Source: Kitasatospora sp. GAS204B (GTDB taxonomy: Bacteria; Actinomycetota; Actinomycetes; Streptomycetales; Streptomycetaceae). Taken from it: DNA of 64,000 bases. The stretch lies in contig NZ_JARZAG010000033.1 of assembly GCF_029892155.1 (NCBI RefSeq), positions 1 to 64,000 on the forward strand. Reading direction: 5' to 3'. Numbering within the stretch: the first letter of the stretch is position 1; each line of letters opens with the position of its first letter. Both the position numbers and the translations under genes were made by a program. Shown here in pieces: positions 48,751 to 57,654 of this stretch. The notes under the pieces were generated by a model. That model was not told where the DNA came from. It saw only the letters and a list, made by a program, of their open reading frames with translations, and did not search any database.

Positions 48751-51700
48751 TCAGACCGTTGCCTCCCGCGGCTGCGGCGCCCGCCGCTCCCGGTGTTCCT
48801 CGCGCAGCCGCTGGCTGATCACCTGGGAGATCCCGTCGCCCTTCATGGTCACGCCGTACAGCGCGTCGGCGCACTCCATGGTCAGCTTCTGGTGGGTGAT
48901 CACGATCAGCTGCGAGCTGTCCCGCAGCTCCTCCATGATCGCGATCAGCCGGCGCAGGTTGGTCTCGTCCAGCGCCGCCTCCACCTCGTCCATCACGTAG
49001 AACGGGCTGGGGCGGGCCTTGAAGATGGCGACCAGCATGGCCACCGCGGTCAGCGAGCGCTCGCCACCGGAGAGCAGCGAGAGCCGCTTGACCTTCTTGC
49101 CCGGCGGACGGGCCTCCACCTCGACGCCGGTGGTGAGCATGTTGTCCGGGTCGGTCAGCACCAGCCGGCCCTCGCCACCGGGGAAGAGCCGGGAGAAGAC
49201 GCCCTCGAACTGGGCGGCGGTGTCGTGGAAGGCGGCGGCGAAGAGCTGCTCCACCCGCTGGTCCACGTCCCGGACGATCTCCAGCAGGTCGCGCCGGCTC
49301 TTCTTGAGGTCGTCCAGCTGCTCCCCGAGGAACTGGTGGCGCTCCTCCAGCGCGGCGAACTCCTCCAGCGCCAGCGGGTTGACCCGGCCCAGCTGCTGGT
49401 AGGCCTTCTCGGCCGCGCGCAGCCGCTTCTCCTGCTCGGCCCGGACGTACGGGCGGGCCTCCCCCGGCTCCTCTCCCTCCTCGGGCGGCTGCGCGGGCAC
49501 CGGCTGGTCGGGGCCGAAGCCGGCCAGCAGCTCCTCCCCCTCGATGCCGAACTCCTCCAGCGCGCGGGCCTCCAGCTGTTCGATCCGCAGCCGCTTCTCG
49601 GCCCGCAGCACCTCGTCCCGGTGCCCGGCGTCGACCAGCTTGTCCAGCTCGTCCTTGAGTTCCCGGCCCCGCTCGCGGATCTCGCGCAGCGCGCTCTCCC
49701 GTTCGGCCCTGGCCCGCTCGACCGCCGTGCGCTCGGCGTCCGCCCGGCCCAGCGAGACCTCGAGGCAGCCGAGCAGCTGCCGGGCGCCGACCGCGACCGC
49801 CCCCGCCACCCGGGCCTGCACCGCGGCGTGGCGGCGGCGCTCGGCCGCCCGCGCCCTGGCCTCGCGCTCGGCACGGGCCGCGCGGTCCAGGCCGTCGGCC
49901 CGGCCGGCGAGCGAGCGGACCCGCTCCTCGTGGGTCCGCACCGCGAGCCGGGCCTCCAGCTCCGCCTGCCGGGCGGCGGTCCCGGCCCCGGCCAGCCGGT
50001 CGCGCTCGGCGGGGTCGGGCTCCTCGGACTGCTCCTCGGCCAGCTCCTCGGCGGCGGCGAGCCGCTCGGCCAGCTCGGCGGCGGCCTCGGCCGCGGCGGC
50101 CCGGCCCTCCTCGGCACGCCGCACGGCGGCGGCGGCGCGCTCGGCCTCGCCGGCGGCGGCCCGCGCCTGGCCCCCCAGCCGACCGAGCGAACCGGCCACC
50201 TCGGCGCGCTGCTTCTCGGTCCGGCGGCGCTCGGCGGCCAGCCGGTCCAGCTGCTCGGCGCACTCGCGGCGGTGGTCCTTGGCCTCGGCGAGCCGCTCGG
50301 CCAGTTCGGCGCAGCGGCCGGTCAGCTCCTCGATCGCGCGCGCCGCCGCGTCCACCGCGGCCTGGGTCTCCAGCTGGCTGGGCGGTCCGGCCGAGCCGCC
50401 CTGGGCGAGGTGGGCGGCCAGCAGGTCGCCGTCGGCGGTGACGGCGGTCAGCTCGGGGTGGGCGGCGAGCAGCCGGCGGGCGGCGTCCAGGTCGGCGACC
50501 ACCGCGGTGCGGGCCAGCAGGATCCGCACCGCGTGCAGCAGCTCGGCGGGGCCTGCCACCAGCTCGGCGGCCCAGCGGGCCCCCTCGGGAGCGGGCCCGA
50601 CCGGCTGCTCGGCACCGACCGAACCGGCCGGCCCACCCGCGATCAGCAGCGCCGCACGGCCCGCGTCCCGCTCGCGCAGCAGCCGCAGCGCGGCACTCGC
50701 CGCCTGCGGGTCGGCGACCGCGACGGCGTCGGCCGCCACGCCGAGCGCGGCGGCCACCGCCACCTCGTGCCCGGGGGTGACGGTGAGCAGCTCGGCCGCC
50801 GGGCCGAGCAGGCCGGCCAGCGGTTCGGCGCCGTCCAGCAGCGCTCCGGTGCCGTCCTTGCGCCGCAGGCCGAGCGAGAGCGCCTCGTGACGGGCCGTCA
50901 GGGCGGCGCGCTCCCGCTCCGCGACGGCCGCGGCCTCGCGGACCGCGCTCAGCTCCCGTTCGGCGCCGGCCAGCGCCTCACGCGCCTGCTCGTGCGCCGC
51001 CTCCAGCTGCTCGTCGCCGGATTCCAGGCCCGCGACCTGCTCCTGGAGCAGTTCCCACTCGGCCTGCGCGGCCTCGGCGCGCAGCGCGGCCTCGTCCCGG
51101 GCGGTGGCCAGGCGCTCGATCTCGGCCTGCGCGCCGGCGGCCCGGGAGGCGGCCGCGGCGGCCTGGCCCTGCAGCCGGGCGAGCCCTTCACGGCGGTCCG
51201 CCACCGCTCGGGCGGCCGCCTTGAGCCGCTGCTCCTCCTCGGTGAGCGCGCGCTCGGCGGCGGCCCTGGTCTCCACCGCCTCGGCCAGCGCGTACTGGGC
51301 CTCCTCCAGTGCCTCGGCCAGCGCGGCCTCCTCGGCCCGGACCCGCTCGGCCTCGGCGGCCAGTTCCTCCGGGTCGCGACCGCGCCGTTCCTCGGCCTGG
51401 TCCGCGCTGCCGGCGTGCCGGACCTTGGCCTCGGCCAGGCCGATCGTCCCCCTGGTGCGTTCGACCAGCGCGGAGAGCTGGTACCAGGCCTGCCGGCTGG
51501 CCTCCAGGCGCGGCCCGAGCTGCTCGACCTGCGCCTCCAGCACCGCCTCCCGCTGCCGGGCCCGCTGCAGTTCCTGTTCCACGGCCGACTGGCGCAGCCG
51601 CAGCGCCAGCTCGTCCGCCACCTCGGCCTTTATGGCCTGACGCAGCGTCAGCAGATTGTCGGCGAGCAGCCGCAGCCGGGCGTCGCGCAGCTCGGCCTGG

Positions 51701-52353
51701 ATCCCGGCGGCCCGCCTGGCGATCTTGGCCTGCCGGCCGAGCGGGCCGAGCTGGCGGCGCAACTCGGCCACCAGGTCCTGCACCCGGTTGAGGTTGGCGG
51801 CCATCGCGTCCAGCTTCCGCAGCGCCTTCTCCTTGCGCTTGCGGTGCTTGAGCACGCCGGCGGCCTCCTCGATGAAGGCACGGCGGCCCATCGGGTCGGC
51901 GTGCAGCACGGAGTCCAGCCGGCCCTGGCCGACGATCACGTGCATCTCCCGGCCGATGCCGGAGTCGGAGAGCAGTTCCTGGATGTCGAGCAGCCGGCAG
52001 GTGTCGCCGTTCAGCGCGTACTCGCTGCCGCCGTTGCGGAACATCGTCCGGGTGATCGTCACCTCGGCGTAGTCGATCGGCAGGGCGCCGTCACTGTTGT
52101 CGATGGTCAGACTGACCTCGGCCCGGCCGAGCGGGGCCCGCCCGCTGGTCCCGGCGAAGATGACGTCCTCCATCTTGCCGCCGCGCAGCGATTTGACCCC
52201 CTGCTCGCCCATCACCCAGGAGAGCGCGTCGACCACGTTGGACTTGCCCGAGCCGTTCGGGCCGACCACACAGGTGATGCCCGGCTCGAAGCGCAGGGTG
52301 GTCGCCGAGGCGAAGGACTTGAAGCCGCGCAGCGTCAGACTCTTGAGGTGCAC
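48751..52353 (-). CDS. smc: Chromosome segregation protein SMC
   Basis: Chromosome-condensing ATPase of 1200 residues. Walker A GPNGSGKSN (about 32-40), two long coiled-coil arms, a hinge in the middle (around 520-640), the ABC signature LLSGGERSLTAVAML and Walker B FYVMDEVEAALDETN near the C terminus. GTG 52353 (VHLKSLTLRGFKSF) is chosen because conservation starts there and TACAGT lies 8 nt upstream with no ribosome binding site, so the message is probably leaderless. Confidence 0.96.
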   Translation of the reverse strand: MHLKSLTLRGFKSFASATTLRFEPGITCVVGPNGSGKSNVVDALSWVMGEQGVKSLRGGKMEDVIFAGTSGRAPLGRAEVSLTIDNSDGALPIDYAEVTITRTMFRNGGSEYALNGDTCRLLDIQELLSDSGIGREMHVIVGQGRLDSVLHADPMGRRAFIEEAAGVLKHRKRKEKALRKLDAMAANLNRVQDLVAELRRQLGPLGRQAKIARRAAGIQAELRDARLRLLADNLLTLRQAIKAEVADELALRLRQSAVEQELQRARQREAVLEAQVEQLGPRLEASRQAWYQLSALVERTRGTIGLAEAKVRHAGSADQAEERRGRDPEELAAEAERVRAEEAALAEALEEAQYALAEAVETRAAAERALTEEEQRLKAAARAVADRREGLARLQGQAAAAASRAAGAQAEIERLATARDEAALRAEAAQAEWELLQEQVAGLESGDEQLEAAHEQAREALAGAERELSAVREAAAVAERERAALTARHEALSLGLRRKDGTGALLDGAEPLAGLLGPAAELLTVTPGHEVAVAAALGVAADAVAVADPQAASAALRLLRERDAGRAALLIAGGPAGSVGAEQPVGPAPEGARWAAELVAGPAELLHAVRILLARTAVVADLDAARRLLAAHPELTAVTADGDLLAAHLAQGGSAGPPSQLETQAAVDAAARAIEELTGRCAELAERLAEAKDHRRECAEQLDRLAAERRRTEKQRAEVAGSLGRLGGQARAAAGEAERAAAAVRRAEEGRAAAAEAAAELAERLAAAEELAEEQSEEPDPAERDRLAGAGTAARQAELEARLAVRTHEERVRSLAGRADGLDRAARAEREARARAAERRRHAAVQARVAGAVAVGARQLLGCLEVSLGRADAERTAVERARAERESALREIRERGRELKDELDKLVDAGHRDEVLRAEKRLRIEQLEARALEEFGIEGEELLAGFGPDQPVPAQPPEEGEEPGEARPYVRAEQEKRLRAAEKAYQQLGRVNPLALEEFAALEERHQFLGEQLDDLKKSRRDLLEIVRDVDQRVEQLFAAAFHDTAAQFEGVFSRLFPGGEGRLVLTDPDNMLTTGVEVEARPPGKKVKRLSLLSGGERSLTAVAMLVAIFKARPSPFYVMDEVEAALDETNLRRLIAIMEELRDSSQLIVITHQKLTMECADALYGVTMKGDGISQVISQRLREEHRERRAPQPREATV

Positions 52354-52361
52354 AGCGATCG

Positions 52362-52367
52362 ACTGTA
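52362..52367 (-). promoter_or_regulatory. -10 box of leaderless smc
   Basis: TACAGT on the minus strand, 8 nt before GTG 52353. No recognisable -35. Confidence 0.5.
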
Positions 52368-52448
52368 TCCGCCCGCTGCGCCGGTTTCGGGAGGGCGGGC
52401 CGTGGGCAGCATCGGACAAACAGAACGTGACGGGGGGAGAGACGACGA

Positions 52449-52472
52449 AGGGACGCCGGTGAAGGCGTCCCT
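52449..52472 (-). terminator. Hairpin after the small coiled-coil gene
   Basis: A 9-bp perfect stem (AGGGACGCC at 52449-52457 with 52464-52472) and a 6-nt loop, 131 bp after the stop at 52603. Confidence 0.5.
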
Positions 52473-52602
52473 GATGATCGCGTCCCGCCGCAGGACGCCC
52501 GGTCCGATCAGTCGATCAGCACGGGTGCTCCAGTGGCGGAGCGGACAACATCCGCGCGCGGCAAAGCCGGCCGGTACGGGACCGGTCGACCTGGATTGTG
52601 CT

Positions 52603-52806
52603 TCAGGTGAGTGCGGGCTCCCGCTGTCCGAGGCCGATACTGTCGAGCAGGGAGTGCTCGTCAGCGACAGCCACCAGTGCGTCGTTCTCGGCCTGCATCC
52701 GAACAAGTTCGGCTTCCAGGTCCTGGACGCGCTGCTGAAGCCGCCGCATCTCGGACAGCATTCGCGGGTCGGGACCGCCGACGTACCCGAGAAGCGCCTT
52801 TGCCAT
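52603..52806 (-). CDS. Small coiled-coil protein conserved upstream of smc
   Basis: 67 residues. It begins MAKALLGYVGGPDPRMLSEM and then forms one heptad-repeat coiled coil (about 15-45: MRRLQQRVQDLEAELVRMQA). No signal or membrane segment. ATG 52806 is chosen over longer in-frame starts because GGAGGA precedes it and near-identical short proteins are found in Streptomyces at this place, from memory. Function unknown; its position next to smc is conserved but does not prove a link. Confidence 0.85.
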   Translation of the reverse strand: MAKALLGYVGGPDPRMLSEMRRLQQRVQDLEAELVRMQAENDALVAVADEHSLLDSIGLGQREPALT

Positions 52807-53233
52807 GATGTATGGTCCTCCACGCTGAGTGACCGAACCGGTACGGTACAGGTCGAGGGGAAGGGATTGACGCGCGCGCTCGCGAATGCCGGGCAGCCGG
52901 CTTGCCAGCCTGGTCAGGCACTGTGGATGTACGGCCACAGGGCATGGCCCTGCCCGAAATCACGGTCGCGTGCGCGGGCTTCCAGCGTCTCACCAAAGAC
53001 CGTACGGGTCAACACGATCACCGCGTGCTACGGCGCCGCTGTCACCTGCATGGCGGTCGACTCACGCCACGGGTAGCGGATGACACCACCGAACGTCCGG
53101 TGGATCACTGCACGATGCGGAGTTAACCACGAGTGGACGGCGATGGCAACCACCGCTCCAGCGGCCCACCATCGGGCAGCGGACCTGCCCTGATCTCTCG
53201 GGCACCGCTGCCGCCGCTGCCGCCGCTGCCGCG
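52807..53233. other. Intergenic region with inverted and tandem repeats
   Basis: No gene is supported in this gap. It should hold the promoter of the small coiled-coil gene (minus strand). CTGTGG (52921-52926) and CCACAG (52935-52940) form an inverted repeat. CGCTGCCGC is repeated three times perfectly at 53206-53232, next to the acylphosphatase terminator. The middle (about 53070-53150) is comparatively AT-rich. Confidence 0.45.
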
Positions 53234-53258
53234 GCGCCCGCGGTTCTCCCGCGGGCGC
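53234..53258 (-). terminator. Hairpin terminator after acylphosphatase
   Basis: A perfect 10-bp stem (GCGCCCGCGG at 53234-53243 with 53249-53258) and loop TTCTC, immediately after the stop codon. Confidence 0.75.
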
Positions 53259-53260
53259 GC

Positions 53261-53542
53261 TCAGCGGATCGCGAAGCCGTCGTAGCCCTCGCCGGTGGCG
53301 CTCCAGATCTCGGTGACGCCGGTCACCCGTCCCGGGGTGCCCGGGCCGCGGAGCAGCGCGAGCAACTGCTCGCAGCCGGCGTGCGGGCCCTCGGCGACCA
53401 CCTGGACCCGGCCGTCGCCGAGGTTGCCGGCGTAGCCGGTCAGTCCGATCTCCAGCGCGCGGGCCCTGGTCCACCAGCGGAAGCCGACCTGCTGGACGGT
53501 GCCGCGCACCCAGATGGTGGCCCGTACGTCTTCGTCGTGCAT
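53261..53542 (-). CDS. acyP: Acylphosphatase
   Basis: A 93-residue enzyme that hydrolyses acyl phosphates. The catalytic arginine is in the GTVQQVGFRWW phosphate loop (about Arg23) and the catalytic asparagine in GYAGNLGDGRV (about Asn40). The length and ending (YDGFAIR) are typical. It lies between smc and a TPM-domain gene, as in other Streptomyces. Confidence 0.94.
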   Translation of the reverse strand: MHDEDVRATIWVRGTVQQVGFRWWTRARALEIGLTGYAGNLGDGRVQVVAEGPHAGCEQLLALLRGPGTPGRVTGVTEIWSATGEGYDGFAIR

Positions 53543-53627
53543 CCTCCGACCTTAGGGCGTGACCGCCTCAGCAGGCCGGGCCCGCTCCGTGCGGAGCGGG
53601 CCCGGCCTGCGGCGCGGTGGGAGCGGC

Positions 53628-55040
53628 CTACCAGTCGCCGCCGCCGAAATCGCCACCGCCGCCGAAGTCGCCGCCACCGAAGTCGCCGCCACCGCCGAAG
53701 TCCCCGCTGCCGAAGCCGCCGAAGTCCGCCGGGTTGAAGTCGCCACCGGAGACGTCGCCGCCCTGGTACTGCTCGCCGCCGCCCGGGAAGCCGCCGTCGA
53801 ACCCGGCACCGTAGCCACCGTCGTAGCCGCCGTCGGCCCAGCCGCCACCGGAGAAGACCGAGCCGAGCATGGTGCCGACCAGCAGGCCGGGCAGCAGGCC
53901 CGAGCCGTAGCTGTCGAAGTAGCCGCCCGCCCAGGGCCCGTAGGCCGGGCCGGCGTTCCAGTACGGCTGCGGGCCCTGAGCGGTCTGCACGGTGCGGATC
54001 GCCGGGTCCAGGCCGGTGGCCAGGCGCTGCGCGTCGGCCGCGCAGACCGGCACCGAGCGGGCCGCGCCGCCCATCGGCGCCCACTGCGCGTCCTGGACCG
54101 AGGGGCCGTGGCGCGGGTCGAAGAAGCACGGCGGACGGCGCTCCGGCAGCGGGCGGCCGGCCCGCCGGGCGGCCAGCGTGGCCAGCGAGAACCGGCCGTC
54201 CTCCAGCGCCTCGGTGACCGCCTTGACGTCCGCCGGGCGCTTGGCCTCGTCCATGGTGCGCTTGGCCCGCTCGTAGGCGTCCAGCGCGTGCTCGTAGTCG
54301 GCGCGCTGCGTGTCGTCCGCGCCGGGGGCGCCCGGCGTGAAGTCCAAGCGCTCCAACTCCTCACCGAAGGCGGTGATGTCCTCGTCGACCACGGTGCGCA
54401 GCGCGCGCAGTTCGGCCGCCAGCTGCTCGGCCCGGCGCTTGCGGGCCCGGCGGACCAGCAGGAAGGCGCCGCCGCCGACCAGCGCGAGCAGCACCAGCGG
54501 GACCACGATCAGCGCGGCGCTGAACCCGGAGCCGCCCGCGCCGGGCGCGTGACCTCGCACCTTCGGCGCGGCGTTGGTGACGAAATCGGTCAACGTCGCG
54601 TTGATATCTCCGTGGTGGGAGTCGAACGCGGCCTGGGCGTAGTTGCGAGCGGTCAGCTCGCTCATCGCGGCGCCATCGGTGCGGACGGCGAACTGGTCGC
54701 CGCGCCAGACCGCGTAGACGCCGGTGATGCCGGCCTTGGTGCGCAGATCGGCGATGACGGTGCTGGCCGGGTACTGGCTGGTGGCCGGCAGCACCGCGAC
54801 CAGGATCGGCTTGTCGACGTCCTTGATCTTCTTGGTCAGGGCGTCGGCCTGGGCCTGGGAGAACTGGCCGGTCATCGCCGGATCGACGTAGACCTTGCCC
54901 TGCTTGAGTGCCGCGGACGCGTCGTCGAGCCCGCCCGCGGCGACGGCGGCGCCGGGGGCGAGCAACAGAAGCAGTCCGAGCAACATCGCCAGGACCGCAC
55001 CCTGCCCGGCCGCCCGGGAGCGGTGAAGAACGATTCTCAT
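53628..55040 (-). CDS. Exported TPM-domain membrane protein with Gly/Asp/Phe repeats
   Basis: 470 residues. A signal peptide (about 1-35, ending AAVAA), an extracytoplasmic TPM domain (about 45-160), one membrane helix (about 175-197), a cytoplasmic helical region rich in charged residues and a long Gly-rich C terminus. The C terminus ends in repeats of the type GGGDFGG. TPM proteins are linked to membrane-protein quality control or photosystem repair elsewhere; here the function is unknown. ATG 55040 has no ribosome binding site, but TAGCGT lies 7 nt upstream (leaderless). Confidence 0.88.
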   Translation of the reverse strand: MRIVLHRSRAAGQGAVLAMLLGLLLLLAPGAAVAAGGLDDASAALKQGKVYVDPAMTGQFSQAQADALTKKIKDVDKPILVAVLPATSQYPASTVIADLRTKAGITGVYAVWRGDQFAVRTDGAAMSELTARNYAQAAFDSHHGDINATLTDFVTNAAPKVRGHAPGAGGSGFSAALIVVPLVLLALVGGGAFLLVRRARKRRAEQLAAELRALRTVVDEDITAFGEELERLDFTPGAPGADDTQRADYEHALDAYERAKRTMDEAKRPADVKAVTEALEDGRFSLATLAARRAGRPLPERRPPCFFDPRHGPSVQDAQWAPMGGAARSVPVCAADAQRLATGLDPAIRTVQTAQGPQPYWNAGPAYGPWAGGYFDSYGSGLLPGLLVGTMLGSVFSGGGWADGGYDGGYGAGFDGGFPGGGEQYQGGDVSGGDFNPADFGGFGSGDFGGGGDFGGGDFGGGGDFGGGDW

Positions 55041-55342
55041 GGACCAGACGCTACCGGTCCGCTCATCGGACCAGTCGGGAGCGGGTCGGCCGGCGCCGTC
55101 CGGCCGACCCGCCTGCGAGCCGTCAACTGCCAGCGACCCCATGATGGTTACCATGTCAACCAAGTAGGATCCAAAGTCAGATCAAAACTTATTCTCTTAC
55201 GCAAGCGTTACGTAGCGGGAGTCGAGGAACCGTCGAGCGATCCGAAGTCGTCCCAACGCTTGCTAGATTGCGCAACTGTCACACGCCGGCGGTCGCCGGC
55301 TCGACCGCCGGCGACACCGGCCGACCGGACGAGGTAGGGGAC
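55041..55342. promoter_or_regulatory. AT-rich divergent control region
   Basis: 302 bp between two divergent membrane-protein genes, with the lowest GC content in this part (about 55140-55280). A TAGCGT -10 box (55048-55053, minus strand) serves the TPM gene. A palindrome ATGGT-T-ACCAT lies at 55144-55154. GCAAGCGTT (55201-55209) and its complement AACGCTTGC (55255-55263) form a spaced inverted repeat, a candidate operator. No gene seen. Confidence 0.5.
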
Positions 55343-55924
55343 ATGGCAGGCCAACGGGCGAGCACGCCCACGAGCGAGGCACCGGACCAGCTGCGGCCCC
55401 GGGGCCGAGCACGCGGCGCACAGCTGCCGGCCCCGCGGCGCGGCGCGGACACGCCGCTGCCCGACCAGGGCCAGGCCCCGGCGCGGCGAGCCGCCCGGTC
55501 CCGGGCCGGCACCCGGACCCGCCGCCCCAATCCGGGCGCCACCGTGCTGGCGGCGCTCGGCCTGCCCGTGATCGGCGCGTTCACCGACGAGTTGCTCGGC
55601 TCCGCGCCCGGCGGGGTCTTCACGGTGCTGACCGTGCTCGGCACCGCCGCCGCCGGCTGGCTGGCCACCCGGGCCGGCTGGTGGTGGGTGCTCACCGCAG
55701 TCGCCCCGGTGGTGCTCGGCTGCACGGCCGGCGCCGAACTGCTGGCCAACCGGGCGCAGTACGCCAACACCAAGGCACTGGCCACCGGCGCCGCCAAGTG
55801 GGCCGTGCACGGCTTCCCGGTGATGGCCTACGCGCTCGGCGCCGCGCTGCTGGTGATCGTGCTGCGGGTCGTCCTGGAGCACCGGCAGCGTCCGGAGCGG
55901 CAGAAGAGGAGCCGCCGTGGCTGA
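55343..55924 (+). CDS. Small integral membrane protein
   Basis: 193 residues. A basic, Pro/Arg-rich cytoplasmic part (about 1-65) is followed by four hydrophobic segments (about 67-85, 92-105, 110-128 and 150-172) and a basic C terminus. It resembles actinomycete proteins of the DUF6542 group, as I recall them. ATG 55343 follows a GAGGTAGGGG ribosome binding site. Its stop overlaps the GTG start of the LCP gene by 8 bp, so the two are coupled and may act together at the cell envelope. Confidence 0.8.
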   Translation: MAGQRASTPTSEAPDQLRPRGRARGAQLPAPRRGADTPLPDQGQAPARRAARSRAGTRTRRPNPGATVLAALGLPVIGAFTDELLGSAPGGVFTVLTVLGTAAAGWLATRAGWWWVLTAVAPVVLGCTAGAELLANRAQYANTKALATGAAKWAVHGFPVMAYALGAALLVIVLRVVLEHRQRPERQKRSRRG

Positions 55925-57551
55925 CCGGCCCAGCCCCGCCCGCCGCGCCGCCGCCAAGCCCGGCAGGCCCAGGCCCGGACGACGCTCGCCGCTGCTGGTC
56001 GCCGGACGCATGGTGGCCTGCGTCACCTCGCTCGCGGTGCTCGGCACCTGCGGCTTCACCTGGTACGCGGTCCACGCGCTGTCCAGCGACATGACCACCT
56101 CCAGCGCGCTGGACGAGATCAGGAACGGCGCCCCGCCGCACCTGGACAACTCGGTGAACCTGCTGCTGATCGGCCTGGACAGCCGCAAGGACATGAACGG
56201 CAACGACCTGCCGGGCGAGTTCGTCCAGGACGAGCTGCACGCCGGCTCCAGCAGCGAGGTCGGCGGCTACAACACCAACACCCTGATGCTGATGCACATC
56301 CCGGCCAACGGCGGGCAGGTCACGGCGCTCTCCATCCCGCGCGACGACTACGTCCAGACCGTGGGCGCGGACGGCAGGATGCACAAGATCAAGGAGGCCT
56401 ACGGCATCGCCAAGGCGGCCGCCGAGGCCAAGCTGGCGAGCAAGGGCCTGAACAAGGCCGAGCTGGAGCGGCAGAGCCGGGAGGCCGGGCGCAAGGCGAC
56501 GCTGGCCACCGTGCAGAGCTTCCTCGGCGTGCCGATCGACCACTTCGCCGAGGTCAACCTGGTCGGCTTCTACGACATCGCCAAGGCGGTGCAGCCGATC
56601 ACGGTCTGCCTCAACAACGCCACCAAGGACCCCGCGATGGCGGGCCAGGGTTCCGGTGCCGACTTCCACGCCGGGCTCAACACGCTCAACGCCTCGCAGG
56701 CGCTCTCCTTCGTCCGCCAGCGCCACAACCTGGCCGGCGGCGACTTCGACCGCACCCACCGCCAGCAGGCCTTCATCGCCTCGGTGGTGAAGAAGCTCAA
56801 GGACCAGGGCGTGGTCGGCGACCTCGGCAAGATGCAGCAGCTGCTCGACGTGGTCAAGAAGGACGTGGTGACCGACGACCGGTGGAACGTGCTGGACTTC
56901 GCGCAGCAGGCGCCCAACCTCTCGGGCGGCCACGTCGAGGCCAACACGCTGCCGATCGCCGGCTTCGCGACGATCAACGGGCAGGACGTCAACAAGGTCG
57001 ACCCGGTGCAGATCAAGCGGATCGTCCAGCAGCTGATCGGACGCGACCCGTTGCCGGCCGGCAACACCGTGGACAGTGCGAGCCAGGCCCCGGCGCCGAG
57101 CCCGGACGCGCCCACCGCCCCGAGCCCGGCCGCCGACCAGGGCGCCAAGGCGAGCGGCACCGTCGACGTGACCAACACCTCCACCGTCCCGCACGCCGCC
57201 GACACCGAGGCCAAGGCGCTGACCGCACTCGGGTTCACCACCGGCCGCACCGCCCAGGGCGCCCGGCAGAGCCGGACCACGGTGGCCTACGGCCCCGGTG
57301 CGAAGGACGCGGCCGACCAGGTGGCGGCCCGCTACGGCGTTACGGCGACCGCGAATCCCGCCGTCAAGGCCGGGCACGTCCAGCTGACCCTGGGCAGCAC
57401 CTTCACCCCACCCGCCGGGACGGCCAACGGCTCCGCCCCGGCCGCCGCCGCGCCGACCGCCGCCGCCACCCCCGGTGCCGGCGACCCGGCGGCCGGTCTG
57501 CCGATGCAGGGGCCCGCGGTGAGGATGGGCGGCATCCCCTGCGTCGACTGA
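55917..57551 (+). CDS. LytR-CpsA-Psr (LCP) family cell-wall protein
   Basis: LCP enzymes attach teichoic-acid-like or other glycopolymers to peptidoglycan. 544 residues: a basic cytoplasmic tail (about 1-28), a membrane helix (about 30-55), an extracellular LCP domain (about 80-330, with NLLLIGLDSRKD, SIPRDDYV and the FDRTHRQQAF arginine motif) and a C-terminal LytR_C domain (about 415-500). The last stretch is Ala/Pro-rich. It starts at GTG 55917 inside the preceding gene's end. Streptomyces carry several paralogues, so the exact polymer is unknown. Confidence 0.92.
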   Translation: MADRPSPARRAAAKPGRPRPGRRSPLLVAGRMVACVTSLAVLGTCGFTWYAVHALSSDMTTSSALDEIRNGAPPHLDNSVNLLLIGLDSRKDMNGNDLPGEFVQDELHAGSSSEVGGYNTNTLMLMHIPANGGQVTALSIPRDDYVQTVGADGRMHKIKEAYGIAKAAAEAKLASKGLNKAELERQSREAGRKATLATVQSFLGVPIDHFAEVNLVGFYDIAKAVQPITVCLNNATKDPAMAGQGSGADFHAGLNTLNASQALSFVRQRHNLAGGDFDRTHRQQAFIASVVKKLKDQGVVGDLGKMQQLLDVVKKDVVTDDRWNVLDFAQQAPNLSGGHVEANTLPIAGFATINGQDVNKVDPVQIKRIVQQLIGRDPLPAGNTVDSASQAPAPSPDAPTAPSPAADQGAKASGTVDVTNTSTVPHAADTEAKALTALGFTTGRTAQGARQSRTTVAYGPGAKDAADQVAARYGVTATANPAVKAGHVQLTLGSTFTPPAGTANGSAPAAAAPTAAATPGAGDPAAGLPMQGPAVRMGGIPCVD

Positions 57552-57565
57552 CCAGGTCCACGGGA

Positions 57566-57595
57566 CGGGACAGGGTTTCGCCGGGCCCTGTCCCG
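57566..57595 (+). terminator. Terminator after the LCP gene
   Basis: A 10-bp perfect stem (CGGGACAGGG at 57566-57575 with 57586-57595) and a 10-nt loop, 14 bp after the stop codon. Confidence 0.75.
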
Positions 57596-57654
57596 CAGGG
57601 CATAGTGGGACCCATCCCGCCCTTCGCGCACCGCGCGCCTCGATCGGAGTTTCA

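Noticed and set aside
52441..52602. Additional short coding sequence between smc and the small coiled-coil gene
   Set aside because: Frames are open but lack a start signal; the stretch is better explained by a terminator and the smc promoter.
47746..53076. 1776-codon plus-strand open frame opposite ftsY and smc
   Set aside because: It is a shadow of smc. Low complexity (Leu/Gly/Arg/Pro), no start signal and no family resemblance.
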